64,000 bases of DNA from M3007 sp033764075 (GTDB lineage Bacteria > Bacteroidota > Bacteroidia > Chitinophagales > Saprospiraceae), in assembly GCA_033764075.1 (NCBI GenBank), contig JANRJH010000053.1:62001-126000 (forward strand), given 5' to 3'. The position numbers and the translations under genes are program-made. The notes beneath the pieces were generated by a model. It was not told the origin of the DNA, made no database searches, and worked only from the letters and a program-made list of their open reading frames with translations. Below are positions 1 to 7,824 of the stretch, in pieces. Each line of letters opens with the position of its first letter. Position 1 is the stretch's first letter.

Positions 1-19
1 TCTTAAAGCCCCTTTTGGT

Positions 20-55
20 CACACCCACACCCACACCCACACCCACACCCACACC
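20..55. repeat. Six perfect CACACC tandem units
   Basis: Six exact copies of the hexamer CACACC lie immediately 5' of the tRNA gene, ending five bases before it. This is a simple-sequence tract prone to slippage. No coding function is visible. Confidence 0.9.
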
Positions 56-58
56 GAA

Positions 59-134
<76 letters not shown>

Positions 135-182
135 CAATCAGGCGTATTTTTCGGGTTTTACATAGCGACAGGGTGGCGCCCA

Positions 183-200
183 CCGTACCTGGCGGTACGG
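183..200. repeat. Short inverted repeat (7-bp stem)
   Basis: CCGTACC and GGTACGG flank a TGGC loop, just past the stop of the small minus-strand gene. No T-run follows on either strand, so it is a weak terminator candidate at best. Confidence 0.5.
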
Positions 201-209
201 CGTGTTTGA

Positions 210-422
210 TTACCGTGCTGTTGCCTCCTTGATGGCCTTGGTGAGCATCGGTATAAGTTTCGTGTAGTACAGCGCGTAGTAGCCGTCGGCGTATAGCACG
301 GCGAGTTCAGGAATCAGTTTGGCTACTTCTGGGAGCAATCCGTATTGCCTGCCGCCGGAGAAGTTGCGCTCGGGGAAGTCTTTAGCGGTCAGGATGTACG
401 TTGTACCGCGTATTCTGCCCAT
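210..422 (-). CDS. Mini-protein resembling the C-terminal half of a peptidase S74 intramolecular chaperone
   Basis: This 70-residue protein resembles the end of S74 (endosialidase-type) chaperone domains, which trimerise and then cleave themselves from long fibre proteins. What is seen: residues 16-30 read FPERNFSGGRQYGLL, followed by a pattern like 'evaklIPELavlyaDGYyalyYtKLIPmLtkAIKE' that matches the known helix-forming tail of the family. The upstream catalytic Ser/Lys portion of a normal S74 domain and the fibre are missing. It lies 27 bases downstream of the subtilase gene on the same strand and may be translated with it. It could be a stand-alone assembly factor or the stub of a deleted fibre gene. 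Family resemblance is moderate; function is unknown. Confidence 0.5.
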   Translation of the reverse strand: MGRIRGTTYILTAKDFPERNFSGGRQYGLLPEVAKLIPELAVLYADGYYALYYTKLIPMLTKAIKEATAR

Positions 423-449
423 GCATTCGGTGCTGTTGTGGATGGGCTG

Positions 450-2495
450 CTACCCCTGCCCTTTTCGAACCCTGATTTCCAGTGCTTCAATCGTTTTCCC
501 GCTTTTTTTTTCAGTACCGCACCAGGCGCCGTCACGACCCTTGACGGACTCAAAAACCCCTTTCAGGTGCGCGCTGTATTCAACTACGTACTGATCGGCG
601 CCCGGGCCGTCGAGTGCTACACTGAATCCGATGATCCGGCGGCGTGCGTCTGTCGTGCCGGTGTACGCCCCGTTTCCGGTGGTCTGGGCGGTGCCCATTC
701 CCGGAACATTCGCCCGGCAGACCAGGCGGAGGTTGCCCAGGTTGGGCGACAGGTTCAGGGTAAACCCCAGAACCCTTTTGGCGGGCTTGAGGTGGTCGCC
801 GGTCAGTCCGTCATGCGCCAGGGGCAGCGGGTCGGCGCCGTTGAAGCGCACCGTGCCGCTGATCAGGTTGGTTGTCGGCGCCGGTCCGGGCTGGACGGCG
901 GCTTTGGCGACCTGTACCGCCTTGCCGGCGTCGAGGCGTCCGTACCCATAGAGCGGGCTGTGTCCCGACGGCTCGTAGTCGCCGTTTTCCTTGTCGATCG
1001 CAACGGTTGACTGCCGTAGCAGGTCTTTGACCTGCCGGCTCGTCAGGGCGGGGTTGGCGGACAGCATCAGGGCGACCACGCCGGCTGCGCCCGGGCAGGC
1101 CGACGATGTGCCACCGAAGGAGTTGGTGTAGTTGTTGTTTCTTGCGTAGCCGGCTTGTCCCAGCCGGTCGGTGGTGCGTATGCCGCTGGTTTGCGGGTTG
1201 GGGTGGTTGAACGCCCGGTGTCCAAAATCGTTGCTGGGGAAGCACACCCATACGGCCTTGCCGTAGTCGCTGTACACGCTGCGTTGTCCGCGGTCGTTGC
1301 AGGCAGCCACGGCAATCACGCCCGGGTAGGCGGCATATCCGTCGTTGTCGACCGATTCGTTGCCGTTTCCGGCGGCAAACAGCACCACGCATCCTTTGCC
1401 GTTGCGTCCTTTGGTGGTGGCGTAATCGATGGCCATGCGCGTGCTGTCGGGCAGGAGCACCTGTTCGTGGTGGGTAGGGTCTTCCAGCCAGGACCAGTCG
1501 CCGTCGGCAGGGCCCCAGGAGCAGGAGATGACGTCAGCGCCGTGGTTGGCAGCCCAGGCGAAGGCGTTGGCTTCGGCCACACTGCCCAGACCGCTGCGCA
1601 GCCGGATGGGCATGAGGGCGGCTTGTGGCGCGGCGCCCGAGGCGCCGTCGTCAAGTCCGGCGGCACAAGCCACGCCTGCGCAGGCGGTGCCGTGGTTTTC
1701 GGCGTCGAATTTGGGGCGCGGGTCGTTGCTTTTCAGTGTGGCGTCGTAGGGGTGAACAATCCGGCCGGCGAACTCGGGATGGTCAATGTCGATGCCGTCG
1801 TCGATCACCGCAATGGTTATGCCTTGTCCCCGGGTGGTTTTCCAGGCCGACAGGACGTCCACGTGCGCGCGGATTTTTTTTCCGTTGATGGTGGCTTCGG
1901 CGAGGTGCCATTGCAGCGGGTGAGCGCCTTTGGCGCGGCGTTCCTGCACGAGTTCGGGGTGACAATATTCCACGATGTCCTCGTCGAGCAGCCGCTCTGC
2001 GATGTCAAACACGGCCAGACCGGTACCTTCGGCGGCGGCGACGAAGTAGGCGTTTTCGGCGAACATGAGTTCATCTTTGACGGTCAGCCCGTATTTCGCC
2101 AGCAGGGAGAGGCCGGCGTCTTTGGGTGTTCCGTCGAGGAATTTCACGAAGAAATTTTCGGTGTACAGCACCGGTTTGCCGGAGGCGGCGTCTTCCAGCA
2201 CGCGACCGGCGAAGCGCAGCTCCGATTCATCCTTCAGGGTTTGGCGCGCCTGATCGCGCATGGAGGTGGACTCCAGGCCATCCTCCTGTTGCGGCATGCG
2301 GTGTACGGTTACGCCGGCCTCCGGGAAAGCGAGTACTTCGGTACTCTCCTGCAACATTTCCCGGCTTTGGGGTTTGAGGGGGGTGTCTTCCAGCGGCTGG
2401 TTGCCTTTGGTGCGGACGACCACCATATCGGGGCTTTCCTTGAGTTCAACCACCTGGCCTTTTTTGCCGCCGTAGCGGAATTTGTACGTTTTCAT
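450..2495 (-). CDS. Subtilisin-like serine peptidase (family S8), no signal peptide
   Basis: This is a 681-residue subtilase. The catalytic triad is visible: Asp232 in AVIDDGID, His268 in ENHGTACAG, Ser464 in FGGTSSACPG, with the oxyanion Asn377 in FAAGNGN. Residues 1-200 are an unrecognised N-terminal region, possibly a propeptide-like inhibitor domain. About 150 residues after the catalytic domain look beta-rich. The ATG at 2495 was chosen because it overlaps the previous gene's stop as ATGA (4 bp), implying translational coupling. An upstream in-frame start would run deep into that gene. No signal peptide or T9SS tail is seen, so it may act in the cytoplasm or leave by another route. It is third in a compact minus-strand cassette. 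Confidence 0.88.
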   Translation of the reverse strand: MKTYKFRYGGKKGQVVELKESPDMVVVRTKGNQPLEDTPLKPQSREMLQESTEVLAFPEAGVTVHRMPQQEDGLESTSMRDQARQTLKDESELRFAGRVLEDAASGKPVLYTENFFVKFLDGTPKDAGLSLLAKYGLTVKDELMFAENAYFVAAAEGTGLAVFDIAERLLDEDIVEYCHPELVQERRAKGAHPLQWHLAEATINGKKIRAHVDVLSAWKTTRGQGITIAVIDDGIDIDHPEFAGRIVHPYDATLKSNDPRPKFDAENHGTACAGVACAAGLDDGASGAAPQAALMPIRLRSGLGSVAEANAFAWAANHGADVISCSWGPADGDWSWLEDPTHHEQVLLPDSTRMAIDYATTKGRNGKGCVVLFAAGNGNESVDNDGYAAYPGVIAVAACNDRGQRSVYSDYGKAVWVCFPSNDFGHRAFNHPNPQTSGIRTTDRLGQAGYARNNNYTNSFGGTSSACPGAAGVVALMLSANPALTSRQVKDLLRQSTVAIDKENGDYEPSGHSPLYGYGRLDAGKAVQVAKAAVQPGPAPTTNLISGTVRFNGADPLPLAHDGLTGDHLKPAKRVLGFTLNLSPNLGNLRLVCRANVPGMGTAQTTGNGAYTGTTDARRRIIGFSVALDGPGADQYVVEYSAHLKGVFESVKGRDGAWCGTEKKSGKTIEALEIRVRKGQG

Positions 2496-3469
2496 ATGGG
2501 TTCGGTTTTTGCCAGATCGTCGCCCGGGATGACGGCGGTCATGAACATATAATTGCGGTTGCCAAGGTAGCGCACATCGCGTTTGACGATGTCGAGAAAC
2601 TTCAGGTGCCACTCGTAGCGCATGCCCACCAGGCAGCCGGCGCTGTAGCGTCCGATGGAGGCGGAGCTGAAGTTGGGTTCGGTGGAGTGGTGGTTGATGC
2701 CGAAGTCGTCACCGATGTCGATGGGGTCGGCGTTGTCTCGAAACCCGTTCTTGTTTTTGTCGCGGTGCAGCCTCACAAGCCCGCGTTGCACGAGTGCGGG
2801 CTGCCAGCCGCTGTGCAGGCCCACGCGCCAGGCTTTGTATTGGCCAAATGCGATGCGGGCGGCGCCGTTGGTGTTGAGCGGATATTGGGTATAGTACCGG
2901 CCCGGTTCGGTGGTGGCCTGGTCGTTGACCACCATTTCGGGCTGCCCTCCGGGCTGTTTGATGCGGATGACCAGACGCCGGTCGTTCCATTCGTCGAAAC
3001 GGTCGGCGTTGGGGCGGCCGTCGGCGTTCACGCCTTCTATGTAAATGATGTTGTACATATTCGGGCTGCGGGCGATCCAGTAGCCTTTGCGGTGCATGTA
3101 GCGCAGCACGCGTTTGGCGAATCGAACGGAGGTGGGTTCGCCGGGCTGGTGGGCGACCGTTACGGGCAGGAAGGTAACGGGCTGGGCCATGCCCAGCCGG
3201 CGCAGCTGGTCGGTGGTTGCAAATTTGTCGTTGAACGTGTGCCCAGTGAGGCGGCAGAACTCCTCAAAGGCGTTGCGGGTGTTGGTGCCAACGATACCGT
3301 CGGCCTTCGCCACGGGCCCGAAGGCTTTGGCGGCCGATCCGGAGACGATGGGGTCGAGCAGGCCGAGGTCGACCAGGCGCGCCTGAAGCCCAACGGCCGT
3401 GGTTCTCAGAGCGGGGTCGGAAAAATCCTCCCAGGGGATGTTTCTCCAGATATTGGCCAGTGCAGACAT
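2492..3469 (-). CDS. Peptidoglycan-binding-like protein with an L,D-transpeptidase-like SxGC motif
   Basis: A 325-residue protein. Residues 20-75 resemble a peptidoglycan-binding repeat (GLQARLVDLGLLDP followed by DGIVGTNTRNAFEEF). The C-terminal part holds GINHHSTEPNF (His260/His261) and GRYSAGCLVG (Cys279). This spacing recalls the His...SxGC active site of YkuD-type L,D-transpeptidases, so a wall-modifying or wall-cleaving role is inferred. No signal peptide is visible, which is odd for a wall enzyme. Its stop overlaps the start of the subtilase gene and it follows the membrane-protein gene by 13 bases, so the three are probably co-transcribed. The YkuD relationship is a motif-level guess. 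Confidence 0.55.
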   Translation of the reverse strand: MSALANIWRNIPWEDFSDPALRTTAVGLQARLVDLGLLDPIVSGSAAKAFGPVAKADGIVGTNTRNAFEEFCRLTGHTFNDKFATTDQLRRLGMAQPVTFLPVTVAHQPGEPTSVRFAKRVLRYMHRKGYWIARSPNMYNIIYIEGVNADGRPNADRFDEWNDRRLVIRIKQPGGQPEMVVNDQATTEPGRYYTQYPLNTNGAARIAFGQYKAWRVGLHSGWQPALVQRGLVRLHRDKNKNGFRDNADPIDIGDDFGINHHSTEPNFSSASIGRYSAGCLVGMRYEWHLKFLDIVKRDVRYLGNRNYMFMTAVIPGDDLAKTEPI

Positions 3470-3482
3470 TGGTTGGTTGCGA

Positions 3483-4625
3483 TTAAGAATGGTCGAAGCG
3501 GCCGCTCAGTTCATCAAAAGGGTTCTCGTCGTTGGGGATCGGGGTTGGCGGCAGGGTCGACTGTGCGGGTACGTCGTATGGAGAGGGAGTGCCGGCCGCC
3601 GGCACATCGTAAGGCGAGGCGCCGGCGCCGGCAGGTATGTCGAAGGGAGAACTCCCGGCGGCCGGTGCGGCGTATTGACCATTTCCAGCGGGCGGATAGA
3701 AGGTCTGGGGTGCGGGCGGCATCACGATTGTCGTGGTGGAAGGGGCCTGTGACGATCCGCCATCTTTCATACTAATGATTTTTTTCATCAGGTCAAACCA
3801 GAACGGTGAACCAAAAGACACGCACATAGCCGTTACGATCCAGCCCAGGACATGGTAAACCCACCAAACAGGGTTGACGACGTCGGTCCATTCCACCTGT
3901 TTCCAGCCGATGCCCAGCGGTGATTCGATGGCTTTTATGTTCTGTTCGAGGAAATTAATTTTGGTTTGTGTCTCATCGATTCCTGTGGTGGCGGCCAGTT
4001 GCCCTTCTTGCGTCCGGGCGAAGGTAGTTGCCGCATTGGCCACCTTTTCCGCCATTTCCGGGTTGGAGGACAAGTGGTGGTAGATCGTGAAGGGGTCTAC
4101 GTTGAAACTGACGGCCAACACCAGACCGATGATGAAATTCAAAAATTGCAGCCATCGCTGATAGGCCTCCTGCATCAGGTTCATCATGCCCGCGTGCCAC
4201 TTTTTCAAGTGACCGGAAAATGCGTCGGTATTTTCGCCGGTCTTGGAGTAGTACAATTGGAACAAGTCCTTGATGTCGGAATTGTGCACCTGATCGACAC
4301 CACTTTTCAGGCTGGGCTGGTCTTTGGTCAGCAAGTCCATCACGATTGTGCTGAAGGCGTCGCCGTCCACCTTGGCGACGGCCTCGCGTTTGCGTTTCCG
4401 CCACGACATGCGAGTTGTGGATGGTTCGCGTTGCAAAATTTTGAAATAAGGGTGGCTGTAAAAACGGGACGCTTCATCTTTCAGCATGAAATGAAGCGTT
4501 TGTTGCATCCGTTTGCCTTTTACCTGAAACCACCCTTTTATCAGATCAAGTATGGCGGAAGCCAGCATGCTGAACAACAGCATGACAAAGATAAGCCCTA
4601 GCAGGACAGTGAGAATAGCAGACAT
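3483..4625 (-). CDS. Inner-membrane protein with C-terminal SP(F/Y)D(I/V)P repeats
   Basis: A 380-residue protein of a family I cannot name. A hydrophobic segment at residues 2-28 anchors the N-terminus. Further hydrophobic stretches lie near residues 170-185 (NFIIGLVLAVSF) and 270-290 (WWVYHVLGWIVTAMCVSFGSPF), the latter ending in a WFDLMKK signature. The last about 70 residues are Pro-rich and carry three copies of SP[FY]D[IV]PA plus NPFDEL, which look like short docking motifs on a flexible tail. The start at 4625 (MSAILTVLLG) gives a clean membrane anchor; the longer in-frame start does not. It is the first gene of the subtilase cassette, so it may hold the two enzymes at the membrane. 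Confidence 0.7.
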   Translation of the reverse strand: MSAILTVLLGLIFVMLLFSMLASAILDLIKGWFQVKGKRMQQTLHFMLKDEASRFYSHPYFKILQREPSTTRMSWRKRKREAVAKVDGDAFSTIVMDLLTKDQPSLKSGVDQVHNSDIKDLFQLYYSKTGENTDAFSGHLKKWHAGMMNLMQEAYQRWLQFLNFIIGLVLAVSFNVDPFTIYHHLSSNPEMAEKVANAATTFARTQEGQLAATTGIDETQTKINFLEQNIKAIESPLGIGWKQVEWTDVVNPVWWVYHVLGWIVTAMCVSFGSPFWFDLMKKIISMKDGGSSQAPSTTTIVMPPAPQTFYPPAGNGQYAAPAAGSSPFDIPAGAGASPYDVPAAGTPSPYDVPAQSTLPPTPIPNDENPFDELSGRFDHS

Positions 4626-4677
4626 TTTGAGAGCTGATTGGTTAGAAATGCTGCTGAGGGAGGCAGGAATACGAATG

Positions 4678-4685
4678 CAAAAATA
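4678..4685 (-). promoter_or_regulatory. Candidate -7 box (TATTTTTG) for the subtilase cassette
   Basis: On the minus strand TATTTTTG matches the Bacteroidota TAnnTTTG consensus, about 53 bases before the start at 4625. No convincing TTTG lies at the -33 position. Confidence 0.35.
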
Positions 4686-4795
4686 CATTCTTTATGCATA
4701 ATCCGTTTATTTAATTGAAATTTAATCCGCCAAATGGCGGCAGGGTTCCCGTTTCGCGGGTTCTTTGGCATACTTTTTCGTAAAGGAGAATGTTC

Positions 4796-4803
4796 TACCT
4801 TTG
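4796..4803 (+). promoter_or_regulatory. Candidate -7 box (TACCTTTG) for uxs-rfbB
   Basis: TACCTTTG fits TAnnTTTG and lies 77 bases before the UDP-glucuronate decarboxylase start. The 255-base divergent gap (4626-4880) holds this box, the opposite-strand box and a short CCGCCA/TGGCGG hairpin at 4729-4742. No gene was seen in it. Confidence 0.45.
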
Positions 4804-4880
4804 TTGTTGTATGTCTTTCGGGTGTCCAACAACACTTTCATACCCTTCCTTTCATCGTCTAAATCTTTACTCCTGACCCA

Positions 4881-5840
4881 ATGACGAAAAAACGCGTATT
4901 GATCACCGGTGCGGCCGGTTTTCTCGGCTCGCACCTGTGCGACCGTTTCCTGGCCGAGGGCTATGAGGTCATCGGCATGGACAACCTCCTGACCGGCGAC
5001 CTGGCCAACATCGAACACCTGTTCAAAGAAAAAGACTTTGAGTACTACCACCACGATGTAACCAAGTTTATCCACATTCCCGGAAAACTGGACTACATCC
5101 TGCATTTTGCCTCCCCGGCCAGCCCCATCGATTACCTTCAGATGCCCATTCAGACCCTGAAGGTCGGCGCGCTCGGCACCCACAACTGCCTGGGCCTGGC
5201 CCGCGAAAAGGGCGCCCGCATCCTGGTGGCCTCCACCTCCGAGGTGTACGGCGACCCGCTGGTGCACCCGCAAACGGAAGAATACTGGGGCAACGTGAAC
5301 CCGGTGGGCCCGCGCGGGGTGTACGACGAGGCCAAGCGTTTCCTCGAGGCCATCACCATGGCTTACCACAACTTCCATCAGGTAGAAACGCGCATCATCC
5401 GCATTTTCAACACCTACGGCCCGCGCATGCGTGTGAACGACGGCCGTGTACTGCCCGCATTCTTCAGCCAGGCCATTCGCGGTGAAGGCCTCACGGTGTT
5501 CGGCGACGGCACCCAGACGCGCTCTTTTTGTTACGTGGACGACCTCGTGGAGGGCATTTACCGCTTGCTGCTCAGCGACTACCACCTGCCGGTGAACATC
5601 GGGAACCCGTCGGAAATCACCATGCTGGACTTCGCCAAAGAAATCCTGGATCTGGTGCAAAATCCCAAGGCTTACATCGATTACCGCCCGCTGCCGGTCG
5701 ACGACCCCAAACAACGCCAGCCCAACATCACCAAAGCCCGCACCATTCTGGGATGGGAGCCCCGCTTTGATCGCGCCGAAGGGCTCAAGCTGACTTACGA
5801 GTATTTCAAAAAAGCCGTTAAAGTAGAAGAATATGCATAA
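4881..5840 (+). CDS. UDP-glucuronate decarboxylase (UDP-xylose synthase), SDR family
   Basis: A 319-residue extended short-chain dehydrogenase that should convert UDP-glucuronate to UDP-xylose through a bound NAD+ redox cycle. The NAD-binding GxxGxxG motif is at residues 10-16 (GAAGFLG). The catalytic Tyr148/Lys152 pair is in GVYDEAKR. The stretches STSEVYGDPLVHPQTE and NPVGPRGVYDE are characteristic of the UXS branch rather than of epimerases or dehydratases. Length is normal for bacterial UXS. It overlaps rfbB by eight bases, so both sugar enzymes probably come from one transcript and feed surface polysaccharide or glycoprotein synthesis. No glycosyltransferase or flippase gene is adjacent. 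Confidence 0.9.
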   Translation: MTKKRVLITGAAGFLGSHLCDRFLAEGYEVIGMDNLLTGDLANIEHLFKEKDFEYYHHDVTKFIHIPGKLDYILHFASPASPIDYLQMPIQTLKVGALGTHNCLGLAREKGARILVASTSEVYGDPLVHPQTEEYWGNVNPVGPRGVYDEAKRFLEAITMAYHNFHQVETRIIRIFNTYGPRMRVNDGRVLPAFFSQAIRGEGLTVFGDGTQTRSFCYVDDLVEGIYRLLLSDYHLPVNIGNPSEITMLDFAKEILDLVQNPKAYIDYRPLPVDDPKQRQPNITKARTILGWEPRFDRAEGLKLTYEYFKKAVKVEEYA

Positions 5841-6879
5841 ACTGCTCATCACGGGGGGCGCGGGGTTCATCGGCTCGCACCTCATCCGTTTGTTGGTGCA
5901 AAAATACCCGTCGTACCAAATCGTCAACCTCGACGCCCTCACCTACGCCGGCAACCTGGAAAACCTGAACGATGTGCAGGATGCGCCCAATTACCTGTTT
6001 GAAAAAGGCGACATCACCGACCCGGCTTTCCTCGCCGACCTGTTTGCACGACATGCGTTCACCGGCGTCATCCACCTGGCCGCTGAAAGCCATGTGGACC
6101 GCTCCATTGCCAACCCGCTGGCTTTCGTCGAAACCAACGTGATGGGCACTGTAAACCTGTTGCATGCCGCGCGCAACGCCTGGAAAAACGACATGGAAGG
6201 GCGTCGGTTCTACCATGTGTCTACCGACGAGGTGTACGGATCGCTGGGCGACGAGGGTTTTTTCACCGAAGAAACCGCCTACGACCCGCGGTCGCCCTAC
6301 TCGGCGTCCAAGGCCGGCAGCGACCACTTCGTGCGCGCCTGGTACCACACCTACCACCTGCCGGTGGTGATCTCCAACTGCTCGAACAACTACGGACCGA
6401 ACCAGTTCCCCGAAAAGCTCATCCCCCTGGTGATCAACAACATCGTGGAGAACAAACCGCTGCCGATCTACGGCGACGGCAAGTACACCCGCGACTGGCT
6501 TTGGGTCAAAGACCACGCCGCAGCGATTGATGTGGTGTTCCATCAGGGAAAAACCGGAGAGACCTACAACATCGGCGGAAACAACGAGTGGAAAAACATC
6601 GATCTGGTGGAGAAACTCTGCGGCATCATGGACGAACTGCTCGGCCGACCCGCCGGCGCCTCCCGCCAACTGATCACCTACGTAAAAGACCGTCCCGGAC
6701 ACGACCGCCGGTACGCGATCGATGCCTCTAAAATACGCCGCGAGCTCGGCTGGGAGCCCTCCATTCGCTTCGAAGAGGGTTTCCGCGAGACCGCGCAATG
6801 GTACCTGGAAAACCGCGCATGGCTCGATCATGTGATCTCCGGCGCCTACCGGCAATACTACGCCGAGCAGTATTCCTGA
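5833..6879 (+). CDS. rfbB: dTDP-glucose 4,6-dehydratase
   Basis: A 348-residue SDR enzyme that makes dTDP-4-keto-6-deoxyglucose, the branch point to rhamnose and other deoxysugars. NAD-binding GGAGFIGS is at residues 8-15. The catalytic pair Asp132/Glu133 is in STDEVYGSLG, and Tyr156/Lys160 is in SPYSASK. AESHVDRSI and NNYGPNQFPEKLIP are diagnostic for RfbB. The start overlaps the end of the UDP-xylose synthase gene by eight bases. The usual partners rfbA, rfbC and rfbD are not in this window, so the rest of the pathway must lie elsewhere. Confidence 0.95.
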   Translation: MHKLLITGGAGFIGSHLIRLLVQKYPSYQIVNLDALTYAGNLENLNDVQDAPNYLFEKGDITDPAFLADLFARHAFTGVIHLAAESHVDRSIANPLAFVETNVMGTVNLLHAARNAWKNDMEGRRFYHVSTDEVYGSLGDEGFFTEETAYDPRSPYSASKAGSDHFVRAWYHTYHLPVVISNCSNNYGPNQFPEKLIPLVINNIVENKPLPIYGDGKYTRDWLWVKDHAAAIDVVFHQGKTGETYNIGGNNEWKNIDLVEKLCGIMDELLGRPAGASRQLITYVKDRPGHDRRYAIDASKIRRELGWEPSIRFEEGFRETAQWYLENRAWLDHVISGAYRQYYAEQYS

Positions 6880-6926
6880 GGTCTGGACACCGAATTCTCG
6901 CATTTATCGCCGTACCCTAAAACGGT

Positions 6927-6934
6927 TACTTTTG
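6927..6934 (+). promoter_or_regulatory. Candidate -7 box (TACTTTTG) ahead of the rhodanese gene
   Basis: TACTTTTG fits TAnnTTTG, with TTTA 20 bases upstream at 6903-6906 as a near -33 match. If used, the transcript would pass through the strong hairpin-plus-T-run at 6988-7026 before reaching the gene. Confidence 0.35.
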
Positions 6935-6987
6935 AGAAACCCGGTTAGACTATCTTCAACCCAGTTTTCTCATAGTATGTTTTGATG

Positions 6988-7026
6988 ATCCTACTGCTGT
7001 AACGTAAAAAGCAGTAGGATTTTTTT
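6988..7026 (+). terminator. Intrinsic terminator after rfbB
   Basis: A perfect 11-bp stem (ATCCTACTGCT at 6988-6998 with AGCAGTAGGAT at 7010-7020) encloses an 11-base loop and is followed directly by six T. It lies about 110 bases past the rfbB stop and ends 11 bases before the next start codon, so it could also act as a leader attenuator. Confidence 0.85.
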
Positions 7027-7037
7027 ATTTTTGTGGC

Positions 7038-7553
7038 ATGAAGTCTATCGCCACCAGGATTTTTGGTCTGCTCTCCCTGATTACCGGGCTTTCGTCGCTG
7101 ACTGCCTCCGGACAAGTGGGCAGCAGCACCTATGACGCCATGCTCCGCGCCCTGCTGTCGCACTCGGTGCCGGAAATATCGGTGCCCGCCGTGCAGGGCC
7201 TCAAAAAAGAGCAGGTGTACTTCCTCGATGCCCGGGAGAAGCGGGAGTTCGACGTAAGCCACATACAGGGCGCCTACCCCGTAGGGTACGACCACTTCGA
7301 CCTGTCCTCCGTAAAGTCCATACCCAAAGATGCCAGGGTAATCGTCTATTGTTCAGTTGGCTACCGCAGCGAAAAAGTGGCCGAAAAGCTCCAGAAAGCG
7401 GGCTTCAAAAACGTTTCAAACCTGTACGGGGGTATTTTTGAATGGGTCAACCAGGGCCATGCCGTGTATGATAAGCGAGGCCCCACCACCCGCGTGCACG
7501 CCTATGACCAGGTTTGGGGCGTTTGGTTGAAACGGGGGGAGAAGGTGTATTGA
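7038..7553 (+). CDS. Secreted rhodanese-domain protein
   Basis: A 171-residue protein with an N-terminal signal peptide (hydrophobic core in residues 8-24, likely cut near TASGQ) and one rhodanese domain. The active-site loop CSVGYRS carries Cys105, which would form a persulfide. Preceding elements VYFLDAREKREFDVSHIQGA match the family's DxRxxxEFxxGHI-type motif. An export signal plus a single domain suggests a periplasmic sulfur-transfer or redox role; the partner is unknown. The start codon lies only 11 bases after the terminator's T-run, and a TATTTTTG box overlaps that run (7026-7033), so a nearly leaderless transcript is possible. Confidence 0.85.
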   Translation: MKSIATRIFGLLSLITGLSSLTASGQVGSSTYDAMLRALLSHSVPEISVPAVQGLKKEQVYFLDAREKREFDVSHIQGAYPVGYDHFDLSSVKSIPKDARVIVYCSVGYRSEKVAEKLQKAGFKNVSNLYGGIFEWVNQGHAVYDKRGPTTRVHAYDQVWGVWLKRGEKVY

Positions 7554-7554
7554 G

Positions 7555-7582
7555 TGCGGAATGTGGAATGCGGAATGCGGAA
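7555..7582. repeat. Four 7-bp tandem units (TGCGGAA)
   Basis: TGCGGAA TGTGGAA TGCGGAA TGCGGAA begins one base after the rhodanese stop. The same heptamer occurs twice at 40726-40739. The gap 7554-7824 also holds a TTGACAA/TTGTCAA palindrome (7642-7658) and the repeat at 7749-7823. No gene was seen there. Confidence 0.85.
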
Positions 7583-7748
7583 TGAAAGGGCGCTTGGTTA
7601 AAACGTAAGACCAAATGCCCTGTGTGTGTGCCTAAAATAGGTTGACAAAAATTGTCAATAGAAAATCCCCTCACACTACCACCACCTTCACCCAATATCT
7701 CCCCCCACTCCGCTGCGTGCAATGCAGCACGTATAGGCCGGGTGGCAG

Positions 7749-7823
7749 GTACGCCTGGCTTCCACGGGCCACCAAGGGTAAACACCATTCGACACTCGAC
7801 ATTCGACATTCGACACTCGACAA
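7749..7823. repeat. Dispersed repeat element, copy 1, with TCGACAY heptamer tail
   Basis: The stretch reads like the element at 25067-25144: both share GTACGCCTGG, then CC(A)AG-GTA-ACAC spacing, then a run of TCGACAY heptamers. Here there are five units (7789-7823). It ends one base before the prs stop codon, on the 3' side of prs. A mobile or slippage-driven non-coding repeat is inferred. Confidence 0.6.
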
Positions 7824-7824
7824 T

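Noticed and set aside
1155..2552. 465-codon plus-strand open frame across the subtilase gene
   Set aside because: It is antisense to a gene with an intact catalytic triad. GC-rich codon use opens the opposite frame; the translation has no motif.
7642..7658. TTGACAA-AAA-TTGTCAA palindrome as an operator
   Set aside because: It lies between two 3' gene ends, so there is no promoter for it to control.
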